NCBI GenBank assembly: GCA_937872535.1
Contig: CALMTC010000003.1
Location: 1 to 64,000 of the forward strand
From: an uncultured bacterium
Lineage (GTDB): Bacteria; Patescibacteriota; Gracilibacteria; Absconditabacterales; Absconditicoccaceae
Length of the DNA: 64,000 nt
Reading direction: 5' to 3'
This document shows positions 29,671 through 39,780 of the stretch, one piece after another. The notes beneath the pieces were generated by a model. That model ran no database searches and had not been told where the DNA came from. It saw only the letters and a program-made list of their open reading frames with translations. A program made the position numbers and the translations under genes. Position 1 is the first letter of the stretch. Each line of letters starts with the position of its first letter.

Positions 29671-29790
29671 GAAAGCAGAAAATTTCATTACAAGGAAGTA
29701 CTGAAAAAGTCATGAACTAGTAAAGAACCTGTGAATTGCAACAATAGTGAGTTCCTATTTCAGCACTTCCTTGTGTCTCTCTTCATCGCG
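29671..29790 (+). ncRNA. Structured leader or small RNA upstream of secA
   Basis: A long interrupted hairpin can be drawn. ACAAGGAAGT (29690-29699) pairs with ACTTCCTTGT (29765-29774), CTGAAA (29701-29706) with TTTCAG (29758-29763), and GAACT (29714-29718) with AGTTC (29750-29754). An apical loop of about 31 bases remains. A promoter lies just upstream and secA starts 66 bases after the region. No open reading frame explains it. It could be a cis-acting secA leader or a free RNA of 6S-like shape. The conserved SRP RNA tip (GGAA loop with the AGCAG side) is absent. Confidence 0.5.
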
Positions 29791-29855
29791 TTCAAAAAAA
29801 CTTCTTTTCAATTATTTTTTGCCCTTATTCATCGTTTACTTAAAAAAACAAGACA

Positions 29856-32800
29856 ATGATAAATCGAATTATGTCAGTTTTGACCTGAGATTACAACGCT
29901 AAGGAGATCAAAAAGCTAGCTCCATTGGTTCAAAGAATCTATCATTTTGACAAAGAATATACCAGTCTCTCAGACAGCGAGATCAAAGCTTTGACAGAAA
30001 AATTCAAGGCTAGAATCCAGGCAGGGGAGACGACAGACGACATTTTACCAGAAGCTTTTGCAGCTCTGATCCAGGCTTGTAAAAGAATGCAGGGTGAAGA
30101 ATTTGAAGTAAAAGGCCAATTGCTCAAATGGAATATGGTTCCATACGAATCTCAGCTCATCTGAGGAATGATTTTGCATCAGGGGAAAATCTCTGAGATG
30201 AAAACAGGAGAAGGAAAAACTCTCGTAGCGACCTTGCCAGCTTATCTCAATGCTCTAGAATGAAAATGAGTTCATGTCGTCACAGTCAATGACTACCTTG
30301 CTTCTCGTGATAGTGAATGGATGGCTCATCTTTTCAATTGGCTTTGACTCAGCGTCGGAAATGTGACTAAATCTACACCACTTGCCAATAGAAGAGCAGA
30401 ATACGAAAAAGACATCACTTATGTGGAAAATTCAGAACTCGGGTTTGACTATCTCAGAGACAATCTCACCAGATCCATTTCTCAGAGAAATGTAACTTGG
30501 AGACCTCTTCACTATGCTATTGTCGATGAAGTAGATAGTATTTTTATCGATGAAGCAAGAACTCCGCTCATCATTTCAGAACCTTACGAAGAAACTACAG
30601 ACAAATATGTTTTTTATGCGAATCTCGTCAAGCGTCTTACTCCAGCCACTGGAAAGAAAAAAGTTTCTCAGTGATTTCTCAAAGAACTTATCTCTGACGA
30701 AAAACAAACAGTAGAAGAAAACGGAGACTACTATGTCGATGAAAAGACGAAAACTACAAGTCTCACATCAGCTGGTATCGCCAAGCTAGAGCAGTGGCTC
30801 AAAGTAGAAAATCTCTACAGAGATCTAGGTTACCAAGAAATTCACCATATCGAAAGTGCACTCAAAGCCTTTTCTTGCTACCACAAAGACAAAGAATACA
30901 TCATCGTAAATGGCGAAATTTTGATCGTTGATGAACACACTGGTCGTACGATGCCAGGAAGAAGATTTTCTGATTGACTTCACCAAGCTATCGAAGCCAA
31001 AGAAAATGTAGCAATCCAGAAAGAATCGAGAACTTTAGCGACAGTTACCTACCAAAATTTCTTCAAAAACTACAAAAAACTTTCTGGAATGACAGGAACA
31101 GCTACTACTGAAGGTGAAGAATTTGAAAAAATTTATAATCTGGCTGTTATTGCAATCCCAACCAACAAACCAGTCATCAGAGTCGATAAAAACGATAAAG
31201 TTTTTTTCAATCAAACAGCAAAACGAAATGCCGTCATGAGTGCTATCAAGTTTCATCACGAGATGGGGCAACCTATCTTGATCGGAACATCATCAATCGC
31301 TACTTCAGAATTTGTTTCATCTCTTCTCACAAAGTCAAACATCATTCACAGCGTCCTCAATGCTAAATACCACGAACAAGAAGCTAAAATAGTTTCAAAT
31401 GCTGGAAAAGAAAAAAGTATCGTCGTCGCCACCAATATGGCTGGTCGTGGTACAGATATCAAACTTTCTCCTGAGCTCAATCCAAAAATAGCTTCCAACT
31501 ATGCCAAACGAATAGCTCAGCAGCTCAAGGGAAATACTTTTAGCTCGACAGCTCCAGCCTGAGTAATAGCTTACTTGTACTCAAAAGACGAGACAGAACT
31601 TACTCTCGAAGCTATCAAAAACGAATTTAGCCTCACAGACGACCAGATCAGACAAGCAGAAAAAAACTGGACGACAGCCTGAGATATCGAGCTTAAGATT
31701 TTGTTCAATAGCAAGAAAAAAAGCAACGATACAGTCTACGCCACTATCCATGTAAAACCAGCTCAGAGCAATCCAGACATGATAGAAAAAGATTTTCATT
31801 ACGGTCTTTTTATTCTCGGTACAGAAAAACATGAATCAAGGCGTATCGACAATCAGCTCCGTGGTCGTGCCGGAAGACAGGGAGATGCAGGAATTTCAGT
31901 TTTTTTCGTATCATTGGACGATGAAATTATGAGAAAAATGGGCGGAGAAAGAATTCAGTGAATCGCTTCTATGCTCCTCAGTAAAAAAGAACTCGAAGAA
32001 CTTGAACTCACTCAGAAACAGTTTACCAACTCGATCGAAAGAGCTCAGAAACAAATGGAATGATGGCACTTTAGCATCAGAAAACATCTTTTTGAATACG
32101 ATTCAGTGATCAACAGACAAAGACAGAGAATGTATGGAAAACGCGACGACATTTTAATGAGAGCAGAAGCAGTAGATGAAGAAACCAGAAAACAATTTGT
32201 AGCTGACAGTATAGTAGAAATCAAAGGATTCATCGCGGATGTCACCAAAAAAATTCTTCTCGATTACACAGCACTTTCTTACTCGACCGAAGAATTGACC
32301 AACACGATCGAAAAAGAATTTGGGCTTACTTTGTCAGCATCTGACATAGAAAAAACTAAAAATCTGGATGAACTTCAGACATATCTCATAGACGAAGTCA
32401 GAGCTTACTTCACAGCTCAGTTCTCGACTCTAGAGCTCAATCAGCAGATCGATCTTATAAAAAATGTCTACCTCACGATCATCGACAAATATCGAATCGA
32501 TCACATCGACGACATGCAAAACCTCAGAGATCAAGTCGGTCTTTACGGTTATGCTCAAGTCGATCCACTCATTATCTACAAAAAAGAAGCCTTTGAAAAA
32601 TTTGAAAACCTGCTTAATAATATCAAACAGCACACTATCAGCACGCTTCTCAAAACAGATTTTTCTCTCCTCAAGCAATCTCATCTCCCTGCCAATCAGA
32701 TCACCATGGAAGATAACTCTCTCATCAACGAGCTGATGCATCAGATCAATCCAGATCTTCAGGAGATGCCCATCTACCAGCCTCAAAAGCTACTACAAAA

Positions 32801-32954
32801 TTCGACTCACTCTGATGACGCTGTAGAAATCATCGATCTCAACCAGAAATCAAACTTCCAAACCATTCCACCAGAAAACAAAAAAATCAGACCAAACGAC
32901 CCTTGTCGATGCGGAAGTGGTAAAAAATTCAAAAAATGTCATGGTGCGAAATAA
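29856..32954 (+). CDS. secA: Preprotein translocase ATPase SecA
   Basis: This 1032-residue motor drives proteins through SecYEG. Visible are Walker A MKTGEGKT (about 115-122), NDYLASRD, the DEAD-type box DEVD (224-227), the DEHTGR motif, [19 protein letters not shown] and [10 protein letters not shown] in the second nucleotide domain, and the helical scaffold. The C-terminus is a SEC-C zinc motif, [14 protein letters not shown], which binds SecB or ribosomes in other bacteria. The protein is longer than the usual 840-900; extra sequence lies mostly in the second ATPase domain and before the zinc tail. The start gives [21 protein letters not shown]. Confidence 0.97.
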
Positions 32955-32985
32955 AAATTTTTTATTCTGATAACTACAAAGAGGA

Positions 32986-33558
32986 ATGACAGAAGAAACC
33001 AACCTTACTGAAGAAAATATACCATCAGAAAACGACTCAGCTCAAGCCAATCAGCCATCATACGAAGAGCTGGTAGCTAAAGTTTCCGAGCTAGAAAACG
33101 AGAAAAAAAAGTTTGAAGAGATCGGAAAAAAAGCTCAGCACGATTATATTATGCTCAAGTATGAGTTTGACAGTCTGATCAACAGACTCGAAAAAACAGA
33201 AAAAGAGCTCAAGACATCTACGATGATAGCAAATCTGAAAAAAATCATCCCTTTTGTCGAAGAGCTCAGACAGACCATCGAGCATACTCCAGCTGAAATT
33301 GCTGACAATTCTCGAACACAGTGAATCAAACTCGTTTACGAAAAAACTCTCAAGACACTAGAAACGATGTGAGTCTACCAGATCGAAAGCATCGGACTCG
33401 AACCAGATGCCGAGCTTCACGAACCAGTTGGAGTCGAACCTACCGAAGATCCAGCTCTGAAGTGAAAAATCACGAAAGAATTTGAAAGAGGTTATATCTT
33501 GAAAAATGGAGACGAAAAAAACATTATCAAAACTGCCAAAGTTATCGTAGCTCAATAA
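32986..33558 (+). CDS. grpE: Nucleotide exchange factor GrpE
   Basis: This 190-residue protein has a disordered acidic N-terminus, a long coiled coil (about residues 25-90) and the C-terminal beta-wing with the conserved LEPDAELHEPVGVEPTEDP and KGKITKEFERGYILKNG. GrpE releases ADP from DnaK. No dnaK or dnaJ lies in the window. The start is preceded by AGAGGA, one of the few Shine-Dalgarno-like sites seen here. It follows secA by 31 bases, separated by a copy of the A/T motif. Confidence 0.92.
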
Positions 33559-33565
33559 ATCAATC

Positions 33566-33610
33566 GTTCCCTGAGCCTGCCTGCGGTAGGCAAGACCTGT
33601 CGAAGGGAAA
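33566..33610. repeat. Palindromic repeat with a nested second palindrome
   Basis: The outer arms are GTTCCCTGAG and TGTCGAAGGGAA of the common repeat. The middle is interrupted by CCTGCGGTAGGCAAGA, related to the free-standing palindrome at 2731-2749. This is direct evidence for one repeat inserted into another. Confidence 0.8.
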
Positions 33611-33634
33611 TTTTATTTTCTGCCAAAAATCATA

Positions 33635-34003
33635 ATGCAATTCAAAGACTATCTCGAACAATCAGAAAAAACTCTTTCAAAAAACGATCCTATAGACCTC
33701 ACAGCTCACCAGCAAAAGCTTCTTCACGGAGCGATTGGACTTTCTACAGAAGCTAACGAAATTCTCGATCAGCTCAAAAAACATATCTACTACGGAAAAG
33801 AGCTCGACATCGTAAACATCAAAGAAGAGCTAGGAGATCTTTTCCGATACATGGCAATTTTTTATAGAGAACTTGGTCTCGATATGGAGCAGACTCTTCA
33901 CGACAACATCGAGAAACTCAGAAAAAGATACGGAGAAAAATTCGACGCTCACAAAGCTATCCACAGAGATACGGCCAACGAACTCAATCATATTTCATCA
34001 TAA
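33635..34003 (+). CDS. MazG-like nucleotide pyrophosphohydrolase
   Basis: This 122-residue protein belongs to the all-alpha NTP pyrophosphatase group. The metal-binding pattern is visible as GLSTEANEILDQLKK (EANE) and NIKEELGDLFRYMAIF (EELGD), with the closing helix DNIEKLRKRYGEKF. Such enzymes remove aberrant nucleoside triphosphates or lower (p)ppGpp. Single-domain forms like this are common in phages and small genomes. It precedes map by 9 bases. Confidence 0.88.
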   Translation: MQFKDYLEQSEKTLSKNDPIDLTAHQQKLLHGAIGLSTEANEILDQLKKHIYYGKELDIVNIKEELGDLFRYMAIFYRELGLDMEQTLHDNIEKLRKRYGEKFDAHKAIHRDTANELNHISS

Positions 34004-34012
34004 GAAAAAACC

Positions 34013-34798
34013 ATGTCTCACTCCAAAAAACCTAAAATTATTATAAAAACCCCCGAAGAAATAAAAAATCTCAGAGAGTGAGGTAAATATCACGCTGAGC
34101 TTTTACAGATGATCAGAGCAGCTGCCAAGCCAGGAGTTTCTCTGATAGAGCTAGAAAACATCTCAGCCAACTACATAGCCAAGTATCCAAATCTCAAAGG
34201 CTCATTCAAAAACTACAACGGATTTCCAGCCAATCTCTGCCTCTCTATCAACGACTGTATTGTCCACGGAATTCCCGATAAAACCATTCTCAAAGAATGA
34301 GATTTACTGAAGATTGACCTGGGAATTACTTATCAGAAAACCATAGTCGACGCAGCCATTAGCCACATAGTTGGCGGAGATCATACCAACAAACTAGCCT
34401 CCGATCTCAGCGAAGCGACCAAAAACTGACTCGATGCTTGCATTCATTTAGTACAGCCAGAGAAAAAAATTTCCGAGTACTCTCAAGCGATTTATTCGTT
34501 CATCACTGAGAGAAATTTTTCGATCATCAGAAGTCTCACCGGGCATGGAGTAGGGCGTTTTGTTCATGAAGATCCACCGATCTATAATTTTCCGCATCCC
34601 AAAATGGCAAATATTTCTTTTCTGGAAAATATGGTAGTCGCCATCGAGCCAATCACCGCCATCACTTCGACCGATTTCAAAGAAAAACCAGGCAACGAGC
34701 GAAATCTCTACACCAAAAATGGAGATCTCTGATGTCAACGAGAATATACGCTGCTTGTCACCAAAAATGGTCCAGAAATTCTGGCTGGTTTACCATAA
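34013..34798 (+). CDS. map: Methionine aminopeptidase
   Basis: This 261-residue enzyme removes the initiator methionine after deformylation. Metal ligands are visible: D in KIDLG, D eleven residues later in IVDAA, H in GHGVGRFVHEDP, E in AIEP and E in REYTLLVT. SINDCIVHGIP is the conserved substrate-pocket segment. Length is standard for type I. It follows the MazG-like gene and precedes ruvC by 21 bases. Together with the Fmt domain it covers both ends of N-terminal methionine handling in this window. Confidence 0.95.
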
Positions 34799-34819
34799 TT
34801 TTTAGCATTTTTCATACCC

Positions 34820-35296
34820 ATGATACTCGGCATCGATCCAGGAGTTCGCAAACTTGGTTACGCTCTGATCACCAAAGAAAAAAAAATAATCGACGCTGGG
34901 ATTCTCCTCCTCGAAGAAAAAAATCTCACCAGAGAAAAATATTTCAAAAGAATACTCGAAATTAGTAGTTTTTTCGACACTTTTTTTTCATCTCATCCAG
35001 AAATTAAATCGATCTCCATCGAAAAACTTTTTTTCACCCATTCCAATCAATCAAACGCCGAATTCGTCTACGGCATTAGAGCAATTCTAATCGAAAAAGC
35101 CATGAAACTATGAATCTCAGTATACGAATTTTCCCCTATCGAACTGAAAAAAAATATTACTGGTAACTGAAAAGCCGAAAAAATTCTCGTCCAATCGATG
35201 ATTATGAAAATTTTCAACCTCACAAAACTTCCCGAATTCAACGACACCGCCGACGCCCTCTGACTCGCTTACCTCTGACTCCAAAAAACAAAATAA
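34820..35296 (+). CDS. ruvC: Holliday junction resolvase RuvC
   Basis: This 158-residue endonuclease cuts four-way junctions symmetrically. The four acidic catalytic residues are recognisable: D in MILGIDPG, E in SISIEKLFF, and the paired aspartates in NDTADALGLAY near the C-terminus. The family's HSNQSNAEFVYG region is present. Normal length. RuvA and RuvB are not in the window. Confidence 0.95.
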
Positions 35297-35322
35297 TTTT
35301 CACTTCGTTCTCTAAATCTATT

Positions 35323-35347
35323 GTTCCCTGAGCCTGTCGAAGGGAAT
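35323..35347. repeat. Palindromic repeat, CCCTGAGCCTGTCGAAGGG family
   Basis: A nearly perfect copy with arms GTTCCCT and AGGGAAT, directly followed by the larger inverted-repeat element, as at 3086-3210. Confidence 0.88.
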
Positions 35348-35350
35348 TCA

Positions 35351-35456
35351 GTCATTGCGAATTGAACAAAGCCTGCCTATCGCAGACAGGTGATATGTGG
35401 CAATCCATAGTCGAAATCAAGTATCGGATAGATTACCGCGCTACGCTCGCAATGAC
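35351..35456. repeat. About 100-bp inverted-repeat intergenic element, copy 2
   Basis: Perfect terminal inverted repeats GTCATTGCGA and TCGCAATGAC bound a segment with ATGTGGCAATCCATA and GGATAGATTACC. It matches the element at 3114-3210. A palindrome CCTGCCTATCGCAGACAGG at about 35372-35390 interrupts the left arm and is absent from copy 1. Confidence 0.85.
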
Positions 35457-35603
35457 AACTTTACACATTCACCAGAAATTAAATTTTTTGAAGATTTAGA
35501 GATTTTTTAGAGTAAAAAAAGTTACTTTATAATGATGAAAAGCTTGAACAAGTAGACAAAAAAACTAGAGTAAAGTGAATTTTATTCTTTCATCAAATCA
35601 AAA

Positions 35604-36383
35604 ATGGAAAACAAAGGTATCATCAAAACTGTGATTATCTCTTGAGCAATTATTATTTCAGCATTTTTGATCTCTCAGACAGGAGTTTATATTAAGGATA
35701 CTTCCAATAATCAGCTTCCCAAAAATCTCATCTCAAACACTATCAGCGTCAACGGAGAAGGAAAAATTTTTGCAAAGCCAGATATGGTGATTTTGACCAT
35801 CGCAGCCAGCGAACAAGGAAAAACTACGCAAGAAGCTCAAAAAAAAACCAACGATAAATTAGCTCAGATTCAGCAAATTTTAGCTAAGAAGGGTATTTCA
35901 AAAGATGATATCCAGACGAGCAATATTTCAATGTACCCAGAATATAACTACGAAAATAATTCTAGCAAAATGGTAGGTTACAGATCAAACCACACATTGA
36001 CGATCAAAATCAAGAAAATTACAGATGAAAAAAATGGTTCTGACATCATTGATGAAGTATCAAAAATAGGTGACATTCAGCTCCAAAACATCCAATACGA
36101 CATAGAAGATAAAGCAAAACTCTTTACAGAAGCTCGTAAACTCGCTTACCAAAAAGCTTTCACCAAAGCTCAAGAAATCGCAGCCATCAGCCAAGTAAAA
36201 CTCAGTAAACCGCTCTCTATCGCAGAACAACAAACCAATATTTTCTCTCCTCAGCCAATGTACAGAAATATCATGAGCGCAAAAGCAGAAATGGCAACCG
36301 ACGCCGTAGCTCCTACAGCCGATATCTCTGTCGGTCAGCTCGAATTCAGCATCAATCTCGATATCGTCTACACTATCGAATAA
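35604..36383 (+). CDS. SIMPL (DUF541) domain exported protein
   Basis: This 259-residue protein has an N-terminal membrane anchor or signal (residues 7-28), then a SIMPL domain beginning TISVNGEGKIFAKPDMVILTI, with QTSNISMYPEYNY and a C-terminal strand GQLEFSINLDIVYTIE. SIMPL proteins are periplasmic or surface beta-rich proteins of uncertain function, sometimes tied to oxidative stress or signalling. It precedes the SPFH gene by about 80 bases. Confidence 0.87.
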
Positions 36384-36395
36384 TCACATTGTATA

Positions 36396-36420
36396 GTTCC
36401 CTGAGCCTGCCGAAGGGAAC
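36396..36420. repeat. Palindromic repeat, CCCTGAGCCTGTCGAAGGG family
   Basis: The arms GTTCCCT and AGGGAAC are perfect inverted repeats around GAGCCTGCCGA. It lies 12 bases after the SIMPL stop, and a copy of the A/T motif begins 10 bases further on. Confidence 0.9.
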
Positions 36421-36466
36421 TATTTACTAAAAAAATTTTTTATTCTGCTAAAAACCAATCAAAAAC

Positions 36467-37324
36467 ATGGAAATCTTAGAAAAAATCATTGCTAAATTTT
36501 CTCGACGAAAAGTATCAATTACATTACTCATCGTGATTTTTTTCATCTCATTCATAAATCAGTTTTATTTTATCGTACAGCCAGGAGAAAAAGCATTTTT
36601 AGTAAGACTATGAGCTGTCAGTCAGACAATTTATGACAATGGTTTCTATCTGAAACTTCCATTCATCGAACGCGTCGTGACTATGTCGATCCAGACTCAA
36701 AAATACCAAGTCGAAGCGGATGCAGCTTCAAAAGATCTGCAAAATATCAAGACAGATGTAGCTTTGAACTTTAGAATCAACCCCGCGAGCGTCGGAGCTT
36801 TGTTTCAGCAAGTTTGAACGATCGAAGACATCGCCTTCAAGATCATCGGTCCAGCTATCCAGGAAACAGTAAAAGCTACTACAGCTAAATTTACAGCAGA
36901 GGAGCTTATCACAAAGAGAGAAACAGTAAGTTCAGAGATGAAAACTTTTATGAAAACAAAACTAGAAAATTTTGGGATAGTAGTAGAAGATATCAACATC
37001 GTGAATTTCAATTTCAGCGAAGATTTTGACAAAGCGATCGAAAGCAAGGTAAGAGCAGAGCAGGATGCTCTCACAGAAAAAAACAAACTCGAACAGATTA
37101 AGTACGAAGCTCAGCAAGCCATCGAAAAAGCTAGAGGAGCTTCTGAAGCGACTCTCCTTCGCGCAAAAGCAGAAGCAGAAGCCATTAGAATCCAGTCTCA
37201 AGCCATCCAGCAAAATGGTGGTGCCAACTATGTCAATCTCAAATGGATAGAAAAGCGAAACGGACAGCTCCCATCTACACAGCTAGGTGGCAATACTCCA
37301 GTGATTTTTAACCCTAGCAGATAA
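36467..37324 (+). CDS. Prohibitin-like SPFH/band-7 protein
   Basis: This 285-residue protein has an N-terminal membrane segment (about residues 17-38), an SPFH domain (FIVQPGEKAFLVRLGAV...GFYLKLPFIERVV...LNFRINPASV) and a long coiled coil with many alanine, glutamate and lysine residues (AEQDALTEKNKLEQIKYEAQQAIEKARG). Prohibitins form ring scaffolds that hold and regulate membrane proteases. A second SPFH protein of a different subtype is at 52668. The HIT hydrolase gene follows after 5 bases. Confidence 0.9.
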
Positions 37325-37329
37325 AAAAT

Positions 37330-37791
37330 ATGTCAGAAAAAAGTATTTTTACCCGCATCGCCGAAGGAGAAATCCCAGCAGCCAAAATCCGAGAAGACGA
37401 GCAATTTTTCGCTATCCTAGACCTATTTCCAACCACCAGAGGGATGACACTCGTCATCCCCAAAAAACAAATCCCTTCAGATATTTTTTTGATGGACGAT
37501 CTTTTTTATAGCGACTATCTACTAGCCACCAAAAAAGTCGTCGAAATCCTCAAAAAATGATTCTGAGTCAGCAGAGTAGGAGCCATCATCGAAGGCATGG
37601 AAATCAATCACGCCCACATCAAACTCTACCCACTCCGAGGAGTCGGCGAAGAACGAAAACCCATGACTGGCTGACCAGCTACTCTCCGATTCGACATCTA
37701 TCCAGGTTATATGCAAAGCGGCCACGGCCCTCAGCAAAACCTCTCCGACCTCCAATCTCTCGCCGACGAAATAATTTCTAAAAATAAATAA
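37330..37791 (+). CDS. HIT-family nucleotide hydrolase
   Basis: This 153-residue protein matches the HINT branch: SIFTRIAEGEIPAAKIREDEQFFAILDLFP and TLVIPKKQ, then the active-site histidine triad in INHAHIKLYP. HIT enzymes cleave nucleoside phosphoramidates or dinucleotides. It ends the run of genes before the accessory island. Confidence 0.88.
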
Positions 37792-37854
37792 TCAAAAAAA
37801 ATTTTTATTCTGGCTAATCTCATGAAAAATATAAGAACAATCTAAGCGCTACTT

Positions 37855-38010
37855 ATGCTAACCACTATGGTTCTCATTATCTGACTTCGTTTTCTTATTA
37901 CTTCAAATAAAATTTTTATCATCAGCACCATTATTTGTCTGATTCTTTTCAATATCTCTTTCATCTCTCTAGCAAAAAAATTTGCCAACTGAGACCACAA
38001 AAAAACATAA
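37855..38010 (+). CDS. Short two-pass membrane peptide (possibly a remnant)
   Basis: A 51-residue frame encodes two hydrophobic stretches. An upstream ATG at 37822 is in the same frame but cut by a TAA, so this may be the tail of a broken gene. The reading frame of the following RhuM relic continues directly after this stop. No family is recognised. Confidence 0.3.
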
Positions 38011-38163
38011 ATCAAACAGATTTCTCAGCTCGTAATTAGAAATAATTTACCACAACACATAGGTAATATTTTCAAAACATTAGAACTAAACAAAAAATCA
38101 GTTAGTTCCATTTTAGAACATACTGCCAAAGATGGTAAAACCTACAAAGTAAACTTTATTTAG
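38011..38163 (+). pseudogene. RhuM-family fragment
   Basis: About 50 codons resemble the N-terminal DNA-binding part of RhuM: HIGNIFKTLELNKKSVSSILEHTAKDGKTYKVNFI. In full proteins this continues into YNLDMIISIGYRV, but here a TAG follows. The segment parallels residues 45-90 of the intact RhuM-Fic gene at 40784, and the two DNA segments share stretches such as GAACTAAACAAAAAAT. It is a relic, immediately before the PemK toxin gene. Confidence 0.65.
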
Positions 38164-38167
38164 AAAC

Positions 38168-38593
38168 ATGATGTCAGAAATGAATTACAATAAAGATTTC
38201 AATTGACGAAATACAGATAAACAATTGGTAGACAAAAGACCTATTATACATGGGAAAGTAGGACAAATTTGGCACTGTAAAATGGGGACAAATGTATGAA
38301 GCGAAATTGACGGGAAAGCTTGATATCTAAGACCTATTCTGATATTAGCAATCATGGGAAATATGATACTCATAGCACCAACTACAACACAAAAAAGAAA
38401 TTTACCGTTTTTCATACCAATTACCTCAGTTGATTTTGGTCAAGACAAAGATAATAATAAGATAAACTCTTATGCCATACTATCACAGTGCAAAACTATA
38501 GACAGCAGAAGGCTAATTAAACACAAATACACCATAAACAAAGATGAACTTAAACTAATAAAAAAGCTACTCATTGATTTTATCAACAAGTAG
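38168..38593 (+). CDS. PemK/MazF-like type II toxin
   Basis: This 141-residue protein shows the MazF/PemK fold signatures: GKVGQIWHCKMGTNVGSEIDGKAGYLRPILIL, a middle strand ILIAPTTTQKRN, and the LSQCKTIDSRRLI segment, which corresponds to the family's Q-R-x-D-x-R-L strand. Most MazF-type toxins are sequence-specific mRNA interferases. No adjacent antitoxin gene is visible: the gene before it is a RhuM relic, the one after it an exported protein. It may be an orphan, or neutralised from elsewhere. The first of three nearby methionines (38168, 38171, 38180) is given as the start. Confidence 0.85.
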
Positions 38594-38609
38594 CTCTTAT
38601 AATTATTGT

Positions 38610-38652
38610 CGCCCCGCATTACTACGGGGTTAGGGACTTTCCTAAGAAAGTA
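38610..38652. other. Double hairpin after the PemK gene
   Basis: CCCCG (38612-38616) pairs with CGGGG (38625-38629). A second stem, ACTTTC (38636-38641) with GAAAGT (38646-38651), follows six bases later. Neither is followed by a T-run, so this is not an ordinary terminator. It is GC-rich against the local background and could be a mobile-element end or a small structured RNA. Confidence 0.45.
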
Positions 38653-38719
38653 TTGTACACTGACTATAAAGAAAATTATCAATAAATCAAGTTTTTATAC
38701 CTTCAAAAAAATAAATACT

Positions 38720-39763
38720 ATGAAAAAATTCCTTATAATTCTTTTAATCCTGCTTTGACTTGCCACAGGCTATCGAGGTTACAAGACCGACTGGAGTTTC
38801 CAGCCGATGAGTTTTTTTGAGCAAACGGGGAACGTGATCACAGGAAGTATGAGTGGAGAAATAACTTTACCTAAAACTCTATCTTGACAACCCAACGACG
38901 AAGTTTGAATTAAAAAAAATCAGGAAATTATAGAATCAGTAAAGAATGATTCAAATAAAAAAATAGTTACACCAACGAAAGAAAAACGCGCTCTTCTAGA
39001 CACATTACAAACTAAGCATGAAAATAAACCAGACATTACAAAAGCTTTTATTCAGGAAATAGAAAAAAACTTCAATGAAATTGATAAAGAACCGTTTTAC
39101 AACGAAGAATCTGTGAATGAAGCACGACCAACCCTGGTGTGAAACGTTTCATATTTCAATAATATAAATATAACAAATACAGAAAAAATATGAGAATTTG
39201 AGCAGTATTTCAACATAGTGACAAATAGTTGAACAAAGAAAGTATATCCATATTTCGTCTCTGAACGATGAAAAAAAGTATGATCTTGCAAAGAAATATT
39301 AAAAAACGAGGATCCTTACTTTCATCCTGAGTGTCGACCAAAAGAGATTGCACAAATAGACAACGTTTCACCTCGTGCTAAATATGTTGTTTCTGAATAT
39401 AGTTGCTATGAATGCTATGACAATACAACAAAAGAAATGTTATCTCTAACGGATGGAAGTAAAATACTCACCCGAGCCTCCACATACGAGAACGGAAATA
39501 AGATGCAACGAACTCCATCTTGAGATCAATTTATTTTTGCTCAACTTGAAGATTGAGATGAAAGTAAATGAAGATTAAATATAACAGAAAAATGAAATTT
39601 CCCCAAACTAATCAAACTATCAAATGATATAATAATAAGTTTATATGTAGATAAATTTTATATCTACGTAAAAGTCATTCCTGAAAGCAAAACACTAGCT
39701 ACTACAGATGAAAACTACAGTATTAAAATTTATGATCTAAGTTCTCTCAAACAAGTTTATTAA
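38720..39763 (+). CDS. Exported protein, paralogue 1 of a duplicated unit
   Basis: This 347-residue protein begins MKKFLIILLILLGLATGYRG, a signal or membrane anchor, followed by YKTDWSFQPMSFF. The first 30 residues are nearly identical to the gene at 41815, at protein and DNA level, after which the two diverge completely. The middle is helical and charged, and the C-terminal half is beta-rich with a cysteine pair (SEYSCYECYDN). Both paralogues are followed by proS sequence. No family is recognised. Confidence 0.6.
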
Positions 39764-39780
39764 ATAATTCACAACTCACC

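Larger units (their letters stand above)
35297..35603. other. Repeat-rich spacer between ruvC and the SIMPL gene
   Basis: No gene is seen. The spacer holds one palindromic repeat (35323-35347), one inverted-repeat element (35351-35456), and a TATAAT at 35528-35533 that may drive the SIMPL-domain gene, although no good -35 box pairs with it. Confidence 0.65.

Noticed and set aside
29671-29790. SRP (4.5S) RNA before secA
   Set aside because: The overall hairpin shape fits, but the conserved apical loop and AGCAG internal loop are absent. I kept it only as an unknown structured RNA.
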